From: Microbacterium flavum
GTDB taxonomy: Bacteria > Actinomycetota > Actinomycetes > Actinomycetales > Microbacteriaceae
Length of the DNA: 64,000 nucleotides
Direction of reading: 5' to 3'
Assembly (NCBI RefSeq): GCF_018717645.1
Contig: NZ_JAFLHG010000003.1
Span: forward strand, 124,001 to 188,000
Positions 1 to 7,717 of this stretch are shown piece by piece. The notes under the pieces are model-generated. The model was not told the DNA's origin. It was given only the letters and a program-made list of their open reading frames with translations, and made no database searches. Made by a program: the position numbers and the translations under genes. Each line of letters begins with the position of its first letter. Position 1 is the first letter of the stretch.

Positions 1-594
1 ACGGATGCCGAGCTCGAAGCCGCGTGCGCGGCCGCGAACATCCACCACATCATCGCGGGATTCGAACACGGCTATGACACCGTCGTCGGGGAGCGCGGCT
101 ACCGGCTCTCCGGTGGGGAGAAGCAGCGCATCGCGATCGCCCGTGTGCTCTTGAAAGACCCGCCCGTGCTGCTGCTGGACGAGGCGACGAGTGCCCTGGA
201 CACCGTGTCCGAGCGGGTCGTGCAGGAGGCGCTCGAGGCCGCGGCATCCGGCCGCACGACCCTGTCGATCGCGCACCGCCTGTCCACCGTCATCGGCGCG
301 GACATGATCCACGTCGTCGATGCCGGCCGCATCGTGGAGTCCGGCACGCACGCCGACCTGCTCGCCCGCGGCGGGCTCTACGCCGAGCTCGCGGCGGAGC
401 AGATGGCCGCGGCGCGCATCGAGGGGATGGATGCCGCGATGCCCGCTCCGCTCCCTGACCGCCGCGCCGATCGCGCGCCGGAGGGGTCTGCGGGGGCGGA
501 TGCCGCGCAGCTCGTCGCCGACCCGCCGCCCTTCACGGACGGGCCGTCCGCGGAGGCTGCGGACGCCGCGCTGCCCTGGGCACCACGCGAGTAG
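1..594 (+). CDS. ABC exporter, C-terminal ATPase part (partial)
   Basis: The reading frame is open from base 1, so the 5' part lies outside the window; about 197 residues remain. Visible motifs in order are the ABC signature LSGGEKQR (about residues 38-45), Walker [12 protein letters not shown] (about 57-67) and the H-loop IAHRLSTV (about 91-98). This order, and the EATSALD form, are typical of the nucleotide-binding domain of exporter-type (MsbA/MdlB-like) half-transporters that fuse a six-helix membrane domain to the ATPase; the membrane part would be upstream. The last 60 or so residues are low-complexity and rich in Ala, Pro and Asp, beyond the usual end of the domain. Substrate cannot be inferred. 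A small gene converges on it 18 bp downstream. Confidence 0.9.
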   Translation, partial: TDAELEAACAAANIHHIIAGFEHGYDTVVGERGYRLSGGEKQRIAIARVLLKDPPVLLLDEATSALDTVSERVVQEALEAAASGRTTLSIAHRLSTVIGADMIHVVDAGRIVESGTHADLLARGGLYAELAAEQMAAARIEGMDAAMPAPLPDRRADRAPEGSAGADAAQLVADPPPFTDGPSAEAADAALPWAPRE

Positions 595-612
595 CGCGGG
601 GGCGACGGGGCC

Positions 613-810
613 TCAGTCCTCGGTCGGCCAGTTCTCGGAGCCGATGGCGTCCGTGGGCTCCGGAGTCGGCTCGTTCTCCTCGACGAGCGTCGGCGTCGGA
701 TTGACGAGCTCTTCGGTCGGCACCTTCTTGAGCTCGTCGATCTCGTCGCGCAGGGCGTCCAGGTCGGGGCCGTCAGGGGTTTCGGGAAGGTTCTCGGAGG
801 TGCCGGACAT
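613..810 (-). CDS. Small acidic hypothetical protein
   Basis: This is a 65-residue acidic protein rich in Glu, Asp, Pro and Thr. It has one short helical stretch (LDALRDEIDELKK) and no membrane segment. I do not recognise a family. The frame extends to a GTG at 819, but the ATG at 810 is preferred because a TAGGGT hexamer lies 7 nt before it, the spacing of the leaderless promoters found across this window. It lies downstream of the glycosyltransferase gene on the same strand but has its own promoter. It is probably expressed; the function is unknown. Confidence 0.6.
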   Translation of the reverse strand: MSGTSENLPETPDGPDLDALRDEIDELKKVPTEELVNPTPTLVEENEPTPEPTDAIGSENWPTED

Positions 811-817
811 GGCCTTC

Positions 818-823
818 ACCCTA
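818..823 (-). promoter_or_regulatory. -10 element of the small acidic gene
   Basis: TAGGGT on the minus strand, 7 nt before the ATG at 810, would place the transcript start at or next to the start codon. No convincing -35 is visible. It also overlaps the alternative GTG at 819, which argues against that start. Confidence 0.45.
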
Positions 824-873
824 GCCGTTCGACGGGAGCGCGCGGGGCGACCGACCCGCCGCAGCGGCGCCGC

Positions 874-1863
874 TCACCACAGCACCGCGGCTGAGCGGAG
901 GTCGGCGGTCTGCGGATCGAGGGCGACGCCTTCGTGGTCGGCGCGCGCGACGAGGTCGCGGACGAACGCCCCCACGGCGCGACGGTACGCGGCATCCGCG
1001 TGCCCGGTTTCCCCCGCGGCGATGCGGACGAGCGGGGGCGTGTCCATCTCGAGGATGAGCCGGAGCCGCGCCCGCGCGGCGGCGTGCTGATCGGCCGCGT
1101 CGAGCACGGCGATCCCCCCGCGGAGAGCCTCGAGGTAGTCGGTGAGCACCGGAAGCGTGTCCTTGCGCTGCGTGATCGACGAGCCGTCGGCGCGTTCCCG
1201 CCAGTGCACGACCACGTCCGGAAGGACGTCGATCGCGCGCGCGTGCGTGTAGAGACGCTGCGCGACGATCTGGTCCTCGTACAGGCGCCCCTCGGGGAAG
1301 CGGACACCGTGTGCGCGCCAGAGCTCGACGCGGCTGAGCTTGGACCACGCCACGACGTTGCCGGAGACCTCGGGGTGCGCGGAGAGGGTCGTGCCCCGAC
1401 GCGCGGGGTCGGTCGCCGCGCGGACCCATGGCTGTACCTCACCCGCCGCATAGACGCCGCCCGCGCCCGCGCGCAGGCGCACGTATGCCCCGACGGCGAG
1501 GTCGCTGCCGCTCTCGGTGATCGCCGCGACCAGCCGTTCGAGAGCCGTCGGGGTCATCACATCGTCGGCGTCGAGGAAGCCGACGAAGGGGGTCGCGACG
1601 CGGTCCAGGCCGGCGTTGCGCGCGCCCCCGAGGCCACGCGGCTCGGCGTGACGGATGAGCGTGAAGCGCGGGTCGGATGCCGCGGCATCGGCGAAGACGT
1701 CCGCCGTGGCATCCACCGACCCGTCATCGACGAGGATCGCGCACCACGCCGGGAGCGTCTGCGCCCGCAGCGAGTCGAGGGCCTCCGCGGCGAACTCCGC
1801 GACATCCCGACCCGGGACGATCACCGTGACGAGGACCGGGAGGGGCGCGGCGGACGTGCTCAT
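874..1863 (-). CDS. Family 2 glycosyltransferase
   Basis: This 329-residue protein has a GT-A fold start (VTVIVPGRDV), a DDGS nucleotide-binding motif (about residue 43), GLGGARNAGLD (about 77-87) and the FLDADD metal/UDP-binding motif (about 97-102). Family 2 enzymes transfer sugars or sugar phosphates from nucleotide donors to cell-envelope polymers, so a role in wall or teichoic-type polymer synthesis is likely but the acceptor is unknown. The ATG overlaps the stop of the cysteine desulfurase gene (ATGA), making it the last gene of the nad operon. There is no membrane segment, so it is cytosolic or peripheral. Its place in an NAD operon has no obvious metabolic reason. Confidence 0.88.
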   Translation of the reverse strand: MSTSAAPLPVLVTVIVPGRDVAEFAAEALDSLRAQTLPAWCAILVDDGSVDATADVFADAAASDPRFTLIRHAEPRGLGGARNAGLDRVATPFVGFLDADDVMTPTALERLVAAITESGSDLAVGAYVRLRAGAGGVYAAGEVQPWVRAATDPARRGTTLSAHPEVSGNVVAWSKLSRVELWRAHGVRFPEGRLYEDQIVAQRLYTHARAIDVLPDVVVHWRERADGSSITQRKDTLPVLTDYLEALRGGIAVLDAADQHAAARARLRLILEMDTPPLVRIAAGETGHADAAYRRAVGAFVRDLVARADHEGVALDPQTADLRSAAVLW

Positions 1864-3017
1864 GCGCCCGATCGTACCGCCGCCACCGCCTCGGCGACCG
1901 CGTCGGCGACGGGGGAGAGGTCCCCCGCGAGGTGGTGCCCGAGGGTGAAGCGCACCGCGCTCTGCGCGACGGCCGGGTCGATCCCGCAGGCGAGGAGGAC
2001 GTGCGACGGCTCGTCGCTGCCGGCAGCGCAGGCCGAGCCGCTGGAGGTCACGAGGCCGCGGCGCTCGAGCTCGAGGAGGATCGCCTCGCCGCTCGTGCCG
2101 GCGAAGGTGAAGCTCGCGGTCCCGGGGAGGCGGCGGGTCGGATGCCCCGTCAGCCGCGCCGTCCCGACGAGGTCGAGGACCCGCCGGGTGAAGGCGGCGC
2201 GGATGGCGCTCACCCGCGCCGCACTGTCCGCCCGCTCGGACTCGGCGAGCTCGAGCGCGGTGGCCATCGCGACCGCCCCGGCGAGATTCTCCGTGCCGCT
2301 GCGGCGACCCCTCTCCTGGCCGCCGCCGTGCACGAGCGGCTCGAGCGGCCATCGCGTGCGGACGGCGAGGACGCCGATCCCCTGCGGCGCGCCGATCTTG
2401 TGGCCGGCGAGGGAGAGCGCGTCCGCGCCCGTCCCACGCAGGGGCAGCCACCCCGCGGCCTGCACCGCGTCGAGGTGCAGGGGGACCCCGGCGGCGGTGG
2501 TGACGGCTGCGAGCGCCGCGGCATCCTGCACGGTTCCGATCTCGTTGTTGGCGTAGCCGATCGAGACGACGGCCGTGTCGGGCCGGAGCGCGGCGGCCAC
2601 CTCGTCGGGGGAGACCAGCCCGTCCGCGTCGACGCCGACCCGCGTGACGGCGAAGCCGTGCACCCGCTCCAGATACGCGCAGGAGGCGAGGACGGCCTCG
2701 TGCTCGATCGTCGTCGTCACGACATGCACGGGTCCTCCCCGCCGGAGGCTCGCGCCGATGGCCAGCCCCTTCACGGCGAGGTTGTCCGCTTCCGTGCCGC
2801 CCGAGGTGAAGACGATCTCGTTCGCGCGCACCCCGAGGACGGCCGCGACGCGGGCGCGCGCGTCGGCGAGGGCGGATGCCGCGGCCTCGCCTACGGTGTG
2901 GTGGCTCGAGGGATTGCCGAACCGGTCGGTGAGGTACGGGAGCATCGCGTCGCGCACCTCGGGGCGCACGGGGCTTGTGGCGGCGTGGTCGAGGTACCGC
3001 ATGCCCGGAGCGCTCAC
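1860..3017 (-). CDS. Cysteine desulfurase (NifS/IscS type)
   Basis: This 385-residue PLP enzyme would remove sulfur from cysteine to give alanine and a persulfide for iron-sulfur cluster assembly. Seen in the sequence: the N-terminal YLDHAATSPV motif, FTSGGTEADNLAVKG, the PLP-lysine region SLAGHKIGAPQG and the catalytic-loop cysteine SGSACAAG. The GTG start at 3017 overlaps the nadC stop (GTGA); an in-frame ATG at 3002, just before YLDHAA, is an alternative. NadA carries a [4Fe-4S] cluster, and in Bacillus subtilis a NifS-type desulfurase beside the nad genes is needed for NadA activity, so the same local role is inferred here. Translational coupling to nadC supports it. Confidence 0.92.
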   Translation of the reverse strand: MSAPGMRYLDHAATSPVRPEVRDAMLPYLTDRFGNPSSHHTVGEAAASALADARARVAAVLGVRANEIVFTSGGTEADNLAVKGLAIGASLRRGGPVHVVTTTIEHEAVLASCAYLERVHGFAVTRVGVDADGLVSPDEVAAALRPDTAVVSIGYANNEIGTVQDAAALAAVTTAAGVPLHLDAVQAAGWLPLRGTGADALSLAGHKIGAPQGIGVLAVRTRWPLEPLVHGGGQERGRRSGTENLAGAVAMATALELAESERADSAARVSAIRAAFTRRVLDLVGTARLTGHPTRRLPGTASFTFAGTSGEAILLELERRGLVTSSGSACAAGSDEPSHVLLACGIDPAVAQSAVRFTLGHHLAGDLSPVADAVAEAVAAVRSGA

Positions 3018-3883
3018 TCCTCGAAGCGGACGTCGAGACCGAGGTCGAGAGCGCGCGCCGAATGGGTGAGTGCGCCCACGGAGATGACATCGACGCCGGT
3101 TGCGGCGATGGCGCCGACGGTGTCGAGAGACACCCCGCCGGACGCCTCGACGATCGTGCGCCCGGCGATCCTCTCGACGCCGGCGCGGAGGTCATCGAGG
3201 GAGAAGTTGTCGAGCATGATCGTCCCCACGCCGCGGGGCCCGGTCCCGGCGGCGAGGACGGCGTCGAGTTGATCGAGGCGGTCGACCTCGACCTCGAGGT
3301 GCGTCGTGTGCGGGAGAGCAGCACGCGCCGCCCGGAGCGCCGCGGTGATCGACCCGTGCCGCGCGACCAGCACGGCGAGGTGGTTGTCCTTCGCCATGAC
3401 GGCGTCGGAGAGGCTGAAGCGGTGGTTGTGCCCGCCGCCCGAGCGCACGGCGTGCCGCTCGAACCGGCGGAGTCCGGGCGTCGTCTTGCGGGTGTCGGCG
3501 ATCCGGGCGTCCGTGCCGGCCACGGCGTCGACGTAGCGCGCGGTGAGCGTGGCGATCCCCGACATCCGCTGGGTGAAGTTCAGCCCCACGCGTTCGGCCT
3601 GCAGGATGCCGCGGGCGGGCCCCACCACCGTTGCGAGGACGCCGCCGCTGATGAAGCGCTCGCCGTCGGCGGCGTGCAGAGTCACCTGGATGCGCGGGTC
3701 CGTCAAGGCGAACGCGGCGGCGAACACCTCGCCGCCGCTGAAGACGCCCCCCTCGCGCGCGCGGAGCTCGGCCGTCGCGGTCGACTCCGCCGGGATCAGG
3801 GTGTCGCTCGTGAGGTCGCCCCACGGGGCATCCTCGCGGAGCGCGGCGCGGACGACGGTCTCGATGTGGTCGCGGGTCAGCAT
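3014..3883 (-). CDS. nadC: Nicotinate-nucleotide pyrophosphorylase (quinolinate phosphoribosyltransferase)
   Basis: A 289-residue enzyme converting quinolinate and PRPP to nicotinate mononucleotide, CO2 and pyrophosphate, the third step of de novo NAD synthesis. Family signatures seen: LREDAPWGDLTSD near the N-terminus, LNFTQRMSGIAT, the TRKTTPGLR loop, the HNHRFSLSDAVMAKDNHL segment, and the C-terminal EASGGVSLDTV barrel motif. Length is normal for NadC. The ATG at 3883 lies 7 nt inside the end of nadB, and the stop overlaps the start of the desulfurase gene, so it is translated within a coupled chain. Regulation is probably through the NrtR-like protein that opens the operon. Confidence 0.97.
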   Translation of the reverse strand: MLTRDHIETVVRAALREDAPWGDLTSDTLIPAESTATAELRAREGGVFSGGEVFAAAFALTDPRIQVTLHAADGERFISGGVLATVVGPARGILQAERVGLNFTQRMSGIATLTARYVDAVAGTDARIADTRKTTPGLRRFERHAVRSGGGHNHRFSLSDAVMAKDNHLAVLVARHGSITAALRAARAALPHTTHLEVEVDRLDQLDAVLAAGTGPRGVGTIMLDNFSLDDLRAGVERIAGRTIVEASGGVSLDTVGAIAATGVDVISVGALTHSARALDLGLDVRFEE

Positions 3884-5568
3884 GCGGCCACCTCCGGCAC
3901 ACCAGAACGCCGGTGATCCGGGGCCCGAGGCGGGGTGTTCGCGGGTTGGGCGTCGCCTTCGTCGGCGACCGGAGGAGTTTCGTCCCGCCGGGCGTGGGCA
4001 CCGACGGAGATCCGACGGGCGCGGGCGGCGGAGACGAGCGCAGCGGCGACGAGGAGCAGGTTCTCGTCTTCGAACTCCCTCTCGGTCACGGCCTCCCGGG
4101 GCTGCGCGCGCCAGCCGCTGATCCGGGCGGCGGCGCGGGCGAGCCCGGCCTCGTCGCGGACGAGACCCGCGTCCTCCCACAGCAGCTCCTGCAGCGCGCC
4201 GCGGGTGAAGGGCGGGGCGGCGTCGGCGACGGGCGGCACCGGCGGCTCGGGCGCGGCCCCGCGCGGGAAGGACGCCGCGGCGGGCCACCGTCCGGTGTCG
4301 GCATCCGCCGCAAGGGCGTCGCCGGCCCGCGCACCGAACACGGCGCCTTCCAGCAGCGAGTTCGACGCGAGCCGGTTGGCGCCGTGGACGCCGGTCCGGG
4401 CCGTCTCCCCGACGGCGTAGAGGCCGGGAAGGCTCGTGCGCCCCTCCAGGTCGGTGCTCACCCCGCCCATCAGGTAGTGTGCGGCGGGGGTCACGGGGAT
4501 CGGCTCCCGTGCCCAGTCCTCGCCGCGGGCGCGGACGGCGGCGTCGATCGTCGGGAACCGGTCGCGGAGGAACCGGACGGTGCGCTTCGCGCTCGCCGCC
4601 GCTCCCTCCGGGCCGAGAGCCGTGGCGTCCAGCAGCACGGGGCGGCCGTCCTGCTCGACCATCACCTCGGCGATCGCCCGCGCGACGACATCGCGCGGAG
4701 CGAGTTCCGCATCGGGGTGACGGTCGAGCATGAAGCGTCGGCCCTGCTCGTCGCGGAGCACCGCGCCCTCCCCGCGCACGGCCTCGGAGACGAGGAACGG
4801 CGCGGCGTCGCTCCTGCTCGCATCGCCCGGGACCGCGCACACCGCGGGCAGCACCGTCGGGTGGAACTGGACGAACTCCACGTCGGTGACCGCGACTCCC
4901 GCGCGGAGGGCGGCCGCGATGCCGTCGCCGGTCGCCACGGGCGGGTTCGTGGTGTGGGCGTAGAGCTGACCGGCCCCTCCGGTCGCCAGGACGATGGCGT
5001 CGGCGGGCAGCGTCTCGCGACGTTCGTCTTCGATGAGCAGCTCGACACCCGCCGCACGGCCGGATGCCGCGTCGACGACGAGATCGATGAGGAACGCGTG
5101 CTCGATCACTCGGACCTCGCTCTCCCGGAGGCGCGCGACGAGAGCCTTCTCGATCGCGGTCCCGGTGGCATCCCCGCCGGCGTGCAGGATGCGGGGGTAG
5201 GAGTGCGCCGCCTCGAGACCCTTGACGAACGCGCCGTCCGATGCCCGGTCGAACGCGACGCCGAGCGCGATCAGCTCGCGGATCCGGCCGGGTCCCTCCT
5301 CCGCGAGCACCCGCACGGCCTCGGGGTCGGAGAGGCCGGCGCCGGCCACGAGCGTGTCGCGGATGTGATCCTCGATGCGGTCGTCGTCGAACATGACGCC
5401 GGCGATGCCGCCCTGGGCGAAGCGCGTGTTCGCGTGCTCGAGGACGTCCTTCGTCACGAGGGTGACGCGGCATCCGCCCTCCACGGCGTGCAGGGCCACG
5501 GTCAGCCCGGCGATCCCGGAGCCCACGACGACGACCCGTGGCGTCGACGGATCCCGTCGCAGGGTCAT
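3877..5568 (-). CDS. nadB: L-aspartate oxidase
   Basis: A 563-residue FAD enzyme oxidising L-aspartate to iminoaspartate, the first step of de novo NAD synthesis. Motifs in order: the FAD dinucleotide fold VVGSGIAGL (about 14-22), NTRFAQGGIAG, the HTTNPPVATGDG segment, QFHPTVLP with the active-site region, HYLMGGVSTDLEG, and LYAVGETARTGVHGANRLASN near residue 370, the conserved C-terminal FAD/succinate-like binding stretch. Its ATG overlaps the nadA stop (ATGA) and its end overlaps nadC by 7 nt. Its unstable product passes to NadA, so tight coupling makes sense. Length matches the family. Confidence 0.97.
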   Translation of the reverse strand: MTLRRDPSTPRVVVVGSGIAGLTVALHAVEGGCRVTLVTKDVLEHANTRFAQGGIAGVMFDDDRIEDHIRDTLVAGAGLSDPEAVRVLAEEGPGRIRELIALGVAFDRASDGAFVKGLEAAHSYPRILHAGGDATGTAIEKALVARLRESEVRVIEHAFLIDLVVDAASGRAAGVELLIEDERRETLPADAIVLATGGAGQLYAHTTNPPVATGDGIAAALRAGVAVTDVEFVQFHPTVLPAVCAVPGDASRSDAAPFLVSEAVRGEGAVLRDEQGRRFMLDRHPDAELAPRDVVARAIAEVMVEQDGRPVLLDATALGPEGAAASAKRTVRFLRDRFPTIDAAVRARGEDWAREPIPVTPAAHYLMGGVSTDLEGRTSLPGLYAVGETARTGVHGANRLASNSLLEGAVFGARAGDALAADADTGRWPAAASFPRGAAPEPPVPPVADAAPPFTRGALQELLWEDAGLVRDEAGLARAAARISGWRAQPREAVTEREFEDENLLLVAAALVSAARARRISVGAHARRDETPPVADEGDAQPANTPPRAPDHRRSGVPEVAAC

Positions 5569-6872
5569 GGCTTGGCCGCCAGCATCCGCTCGAGCGCCGT
5601 GCGGGCGGGATCGGCGACATCGCCGGGGACCTCGATCCGGTTGACGACGTGGCCGGCGACGAGCTCCTCCAGGACCCATGCGAGGTAGCCCGGGTGGATC
5701 CGGTACATCGTCGAGCACGGGCACACCACGGGGTCGAGGCAGAAGATCTCGTGCTGCGGATACTGTGCGGCGAGCCGTTGGACGAGGTTGATCTCCGTGC
5801 CGATCGCGAAGGTCGTGGGCTCGGTCGCGGCGGCGATCGCCGTGCGGATGTAGTCGGTCGAGCCGGCCTCGTCCGCGGCGTCCACGACCGCCATCGGGCA
5901 TTCTGGGTGCACGATCACGCGGACGCCCGGGTGATCAGCCCGCGCGGCGGCGATCTGGTCGACCGTGAAGCGGCGGTGCACCGAGCAGAACCCATGCCAG
6001 AGGATGACGCGGGCGTCGGTCAGCTCGCTCTGGCTCGATCCGCCGAAGGGCTTCCGCGGGTTCCACATCGGCATCTGCGCGAGCGGCACCCCCATCGCCT
6101 TCGCCGTGTTGCGGCCGAGGTGCTGGTCGGGGAAGAAGAGCACGCGACGTCCGCGCGCGAACGCCCACTCGAGCACGGTGCGGGCATTGGACGAGGTGCA
6201 GACGATCCCTCCGTTGCGCCCGACGAAGCCCTTGATCGCCGCCGAGGAGTTCATGTAGGTGACCGGGATGACGGGGACGAGGCCGTCCGCGTCCGGCACA
6301 TCCAGAGGCCCGTAGATCTCCGCGAGCTGCTCCCAGCAGTCCTCGACGTCGTCGATCGATGCCATATCCGCCATGGAGCATCCGGCGGCGAGGTTCGGGA
6401 GGATGACCGCCTGGTCGGGGCGGGAGAGGAGGTCCGCCGTTTCGGCCATGAAGTGCACGCCGCAGAAGACGATCGCTTCGGCCTGCGGCTGCGTCAGCGC
6501 TGCGTTCGCGAGCTGGAACGAGTCGCCCACGTAGTCGGCGTGGGTCACGACCTCCTCGCGCTGGTAGAAGTGGCCGAGGATGACGACGCGGTCGCCCAGG
6601 GTGGTCTTGGCGGCGGTGATCCGCGCGTGCAGTTCGAGCTCGGATGCCTCCCGGTACTCCGCGGGGAGCTCTCCCTGGCGCGGCGCGCCGGTCGGGATCA
6701 CATCTCCCATGGAGGAGCCGGGGCCGTAGCCCGGGCGTGCGTCGAAGTCCCACGGTCCTGCAGCGAGATCGGTGTTGCAGGTCTCTGAGGTGGAGGCGCC
6801 GGTCACGATCGCCTGGATGCCGTGGTCGACGCTCGCGTCGACCGGTCGGGGGTGGATCTGCAGCAGGGTCAT
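5565..6872 (-). CDS. nadA: Quinolinate synthase (iron-sulfur)
   Basis: A 435-residue enzyme condensing iminoaspartate with dihydroxyacetone phosphate to quinolinate. It has LGHFYQREEV (about 98-107), the cysteine in VFCGVHFMAETA, IPVTYMNSSA, the cysteine in IVCTSSNA and a C-terminal VVCPCSTMYR; three such cysteines hold a [4Fe-4S] cluster in the family. It is longer than the roughly 300-350 residue minimal NadA because of an N-terminal extension of about 80 residues, a feature of actinobacterial forms. The ATG overlaps the stop of the regulator gene (ATGA). It depends on cluster assembly, which the desulfurase two genes below nadB could serve. Confidence 0.97.
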   Translation of the reverse strand: MTLLQIHPRPVDASVDHGIQAIVTGASTSETCNTDLAAGPWDFDARPGYGPGSSMGDVIPTGAPRQGELPAEYREASELELHARITAAKTTLGDRVVILGHFYQREEVVTHADYVGDSFQLANAALTQPQAEAIVFCGVHFMAETADLLSRPDQAVILPNLAAGCSMADMASIDDVEDCWEQLAEIYGPLDVPDADGLVPVIPVTYMNSSAAIKGFVGRNGGIVCTSSNARTVLEWAFARGRRVLFFPDQHLGRNTAKAMGVPLAQMPMWNPRKPFGGSSQSELTDARVILWHGFCSVHRRFTVDQIAAARADHPGVRVIVHPECPMAVVDAADEAGSTDYIRTAIAAATEPTTFAIGTEINLVQRLAAQYPQHEIFCLDPVVCPCSTMYRIHPGYLAWVLEELVAGHVVNRIEVPGDVADPARTALERMLAAKP

Positions 6873-7597
6873 GAACGGGCCTCTCGGGAAAGGGCGAACG
6901 GGGCAGTCGGGTGGGGGAGCGGACCGCGATCGGCGAGCTCCACGTCCTGGTCGTAGCGGTACAGGCGAGCAGGGCGGTGGCTGCCCGTGCGGAACCTCTC
7001 GGTGGGGATGAGCGTCGCGGAGTTCTCGACCTGCCGGCGGAAGTTCGCGGGGTCGAGGTCGCGCGTGAGGATCGCCTCGTAGACCTCGCGCAGCTCGGCG
7101 AGGGTGAACAGGTCCGGCAGCAGGCCGTGCGCGATCCGGCTGTACCCGACCTTGTTGCGCAGGCGCCACAGCGCGTACTCGACGATGTGCTCGTGGTCGA
7201 AGGCCAGCGGAGGCAGATCCGCGACATCGAACCAGGCGACGTTCTCCGCATCTGCGGGGAGCTTCGCCCCCTCGCGCAGCAGCGCCCAGTACACGATGGA
7301 CACGACGCGGCCGGGGGAGCGCCCCACGTCGCCGAACACGTAGAGCTGCTCGAGGTAGCTCGGCGCGAGTCCGGTCGTCTCCGCGAGCGTGCGGGATGCC
7401 GCGACGTCGAGCTCCTCGGTGCGATCGAGCCATCCGCCGGGGAGGGCCCAGCGCCCCTCATGAGGATCGCGCGTACGGCGGACGAGCGGGAGGACGATCG
7501 TGGGACGATCGCCGCGCGCACCGCGCCGCAGGCTGAAGATGACCGTCGAGACGGCGACGCGGATGCCGTCCGTCTCGGGCTCTGTTCGTGTCGACAT
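6869..7597 (-). CDS. nrtR: NrtR-like Nudix transcriptional regulator of NAD synthesis
   Basis: A 242-residue protein with an N-terminal Nudix domain (about 10-140) and a C-terminal winged-helix-like region (about 150-235, with YSRIAHGLLPDLFTLAELREVY). The Nudix box reads GGWLDRTEELDVAASRTLAE; the family consensus RE-x2-EE has become RT-x2-ET, so hydrolysis is probably lost. That is the pattern of NrtR proteins, which sense ADP-ribose or NAD-related ligands and repress NAD genes. It leads the nad operon and overlaps nadA by ATGA. The ATG at 7597 is chosen over 7603 because TGAGG then sits 8 nt upstream. An inverted repeat over the start is a candidate autoregulatory operator. A catalytic Nudix hydrolase is the less likely alternative. 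Confidence 0.82.
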   Translation of the reverse strand: MSTRTEPETDGIRVAVSTVIFSLRRGARGDRPTIVLPLVRRTRDPHEGRWALPGGWLDRTEELDVAASRTLAETTGLAPSYLEQLYVFGDVGRSPGRVVSIVYWALLREGAKLPADAENVAWFDVADLPPLAFDHEHIVEYALWRLRNKVGYSRIAHGLLPDLFTLAELREVYEAILTRDLDPANFRRQVENSATLIPTERFRTGSHRPARLYRYDQDVELADRGPLPHPTAPFALSREARS

Positions 7598-7628
7598 GAC
7601 CATAACCTCAGGGCGATCTTAGAGTCAT
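7596..7628 (-). promoter_or_regulatory. Candidate NrtR operator (inverted repeat)
   Basis: On the plus strand the arms are ATGACCATAA (7596-7605) and TTAGAGTCAT (7619-7628). The right arm reversed is ATGACTCTAA, matching the left at 8 of 10 positions, with a 13-nt spacer. The repeat covers the start codon and ribosome-binding site of the regulator gene and overlaps the proposed -10. That position suits a repressor, but the assignment is inferred from place and symmetry only. Confidence 0.45.
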
Positions 7629-7645
7629 CCGCACCCGAACTGCAA
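7618..7645 (-). promoter_or_regulatory. Candidate promoter of the nad operon
   Basis: On the minus strand TTGCAG (7640-7645) is followed after 16 nt by TCTAAG (7618-7623). The predicted transcript start is near 7611, giving a leader of about 14 nt that holds the TGAGG ribosome-binding site. Each hexamer is only a partial match to consensus. Confidence 0.35.
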
Positions 7646-7695
7646 ACCCTCGTCCCTGCGCGTCCGCTGAGAGCGGGTACGGCGGTCCGGCCTCG

Positions 7696-7701
7696 TATCG
7701 T
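7696..7701 (+). promoter_or_regulatory. -10-like element of the MarP-like gene
   Basis: TATCGT lies 16 nt before the GTG at 7718. The GGAGGAGG ribosome-binding site (about 7706-7713) lies between them, so the leader would be only about 10 nt. No clear -35 is seen. Confidence 0.3.
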
Positions 7702-7717
7702 TGACGGAGGAGGTTCC

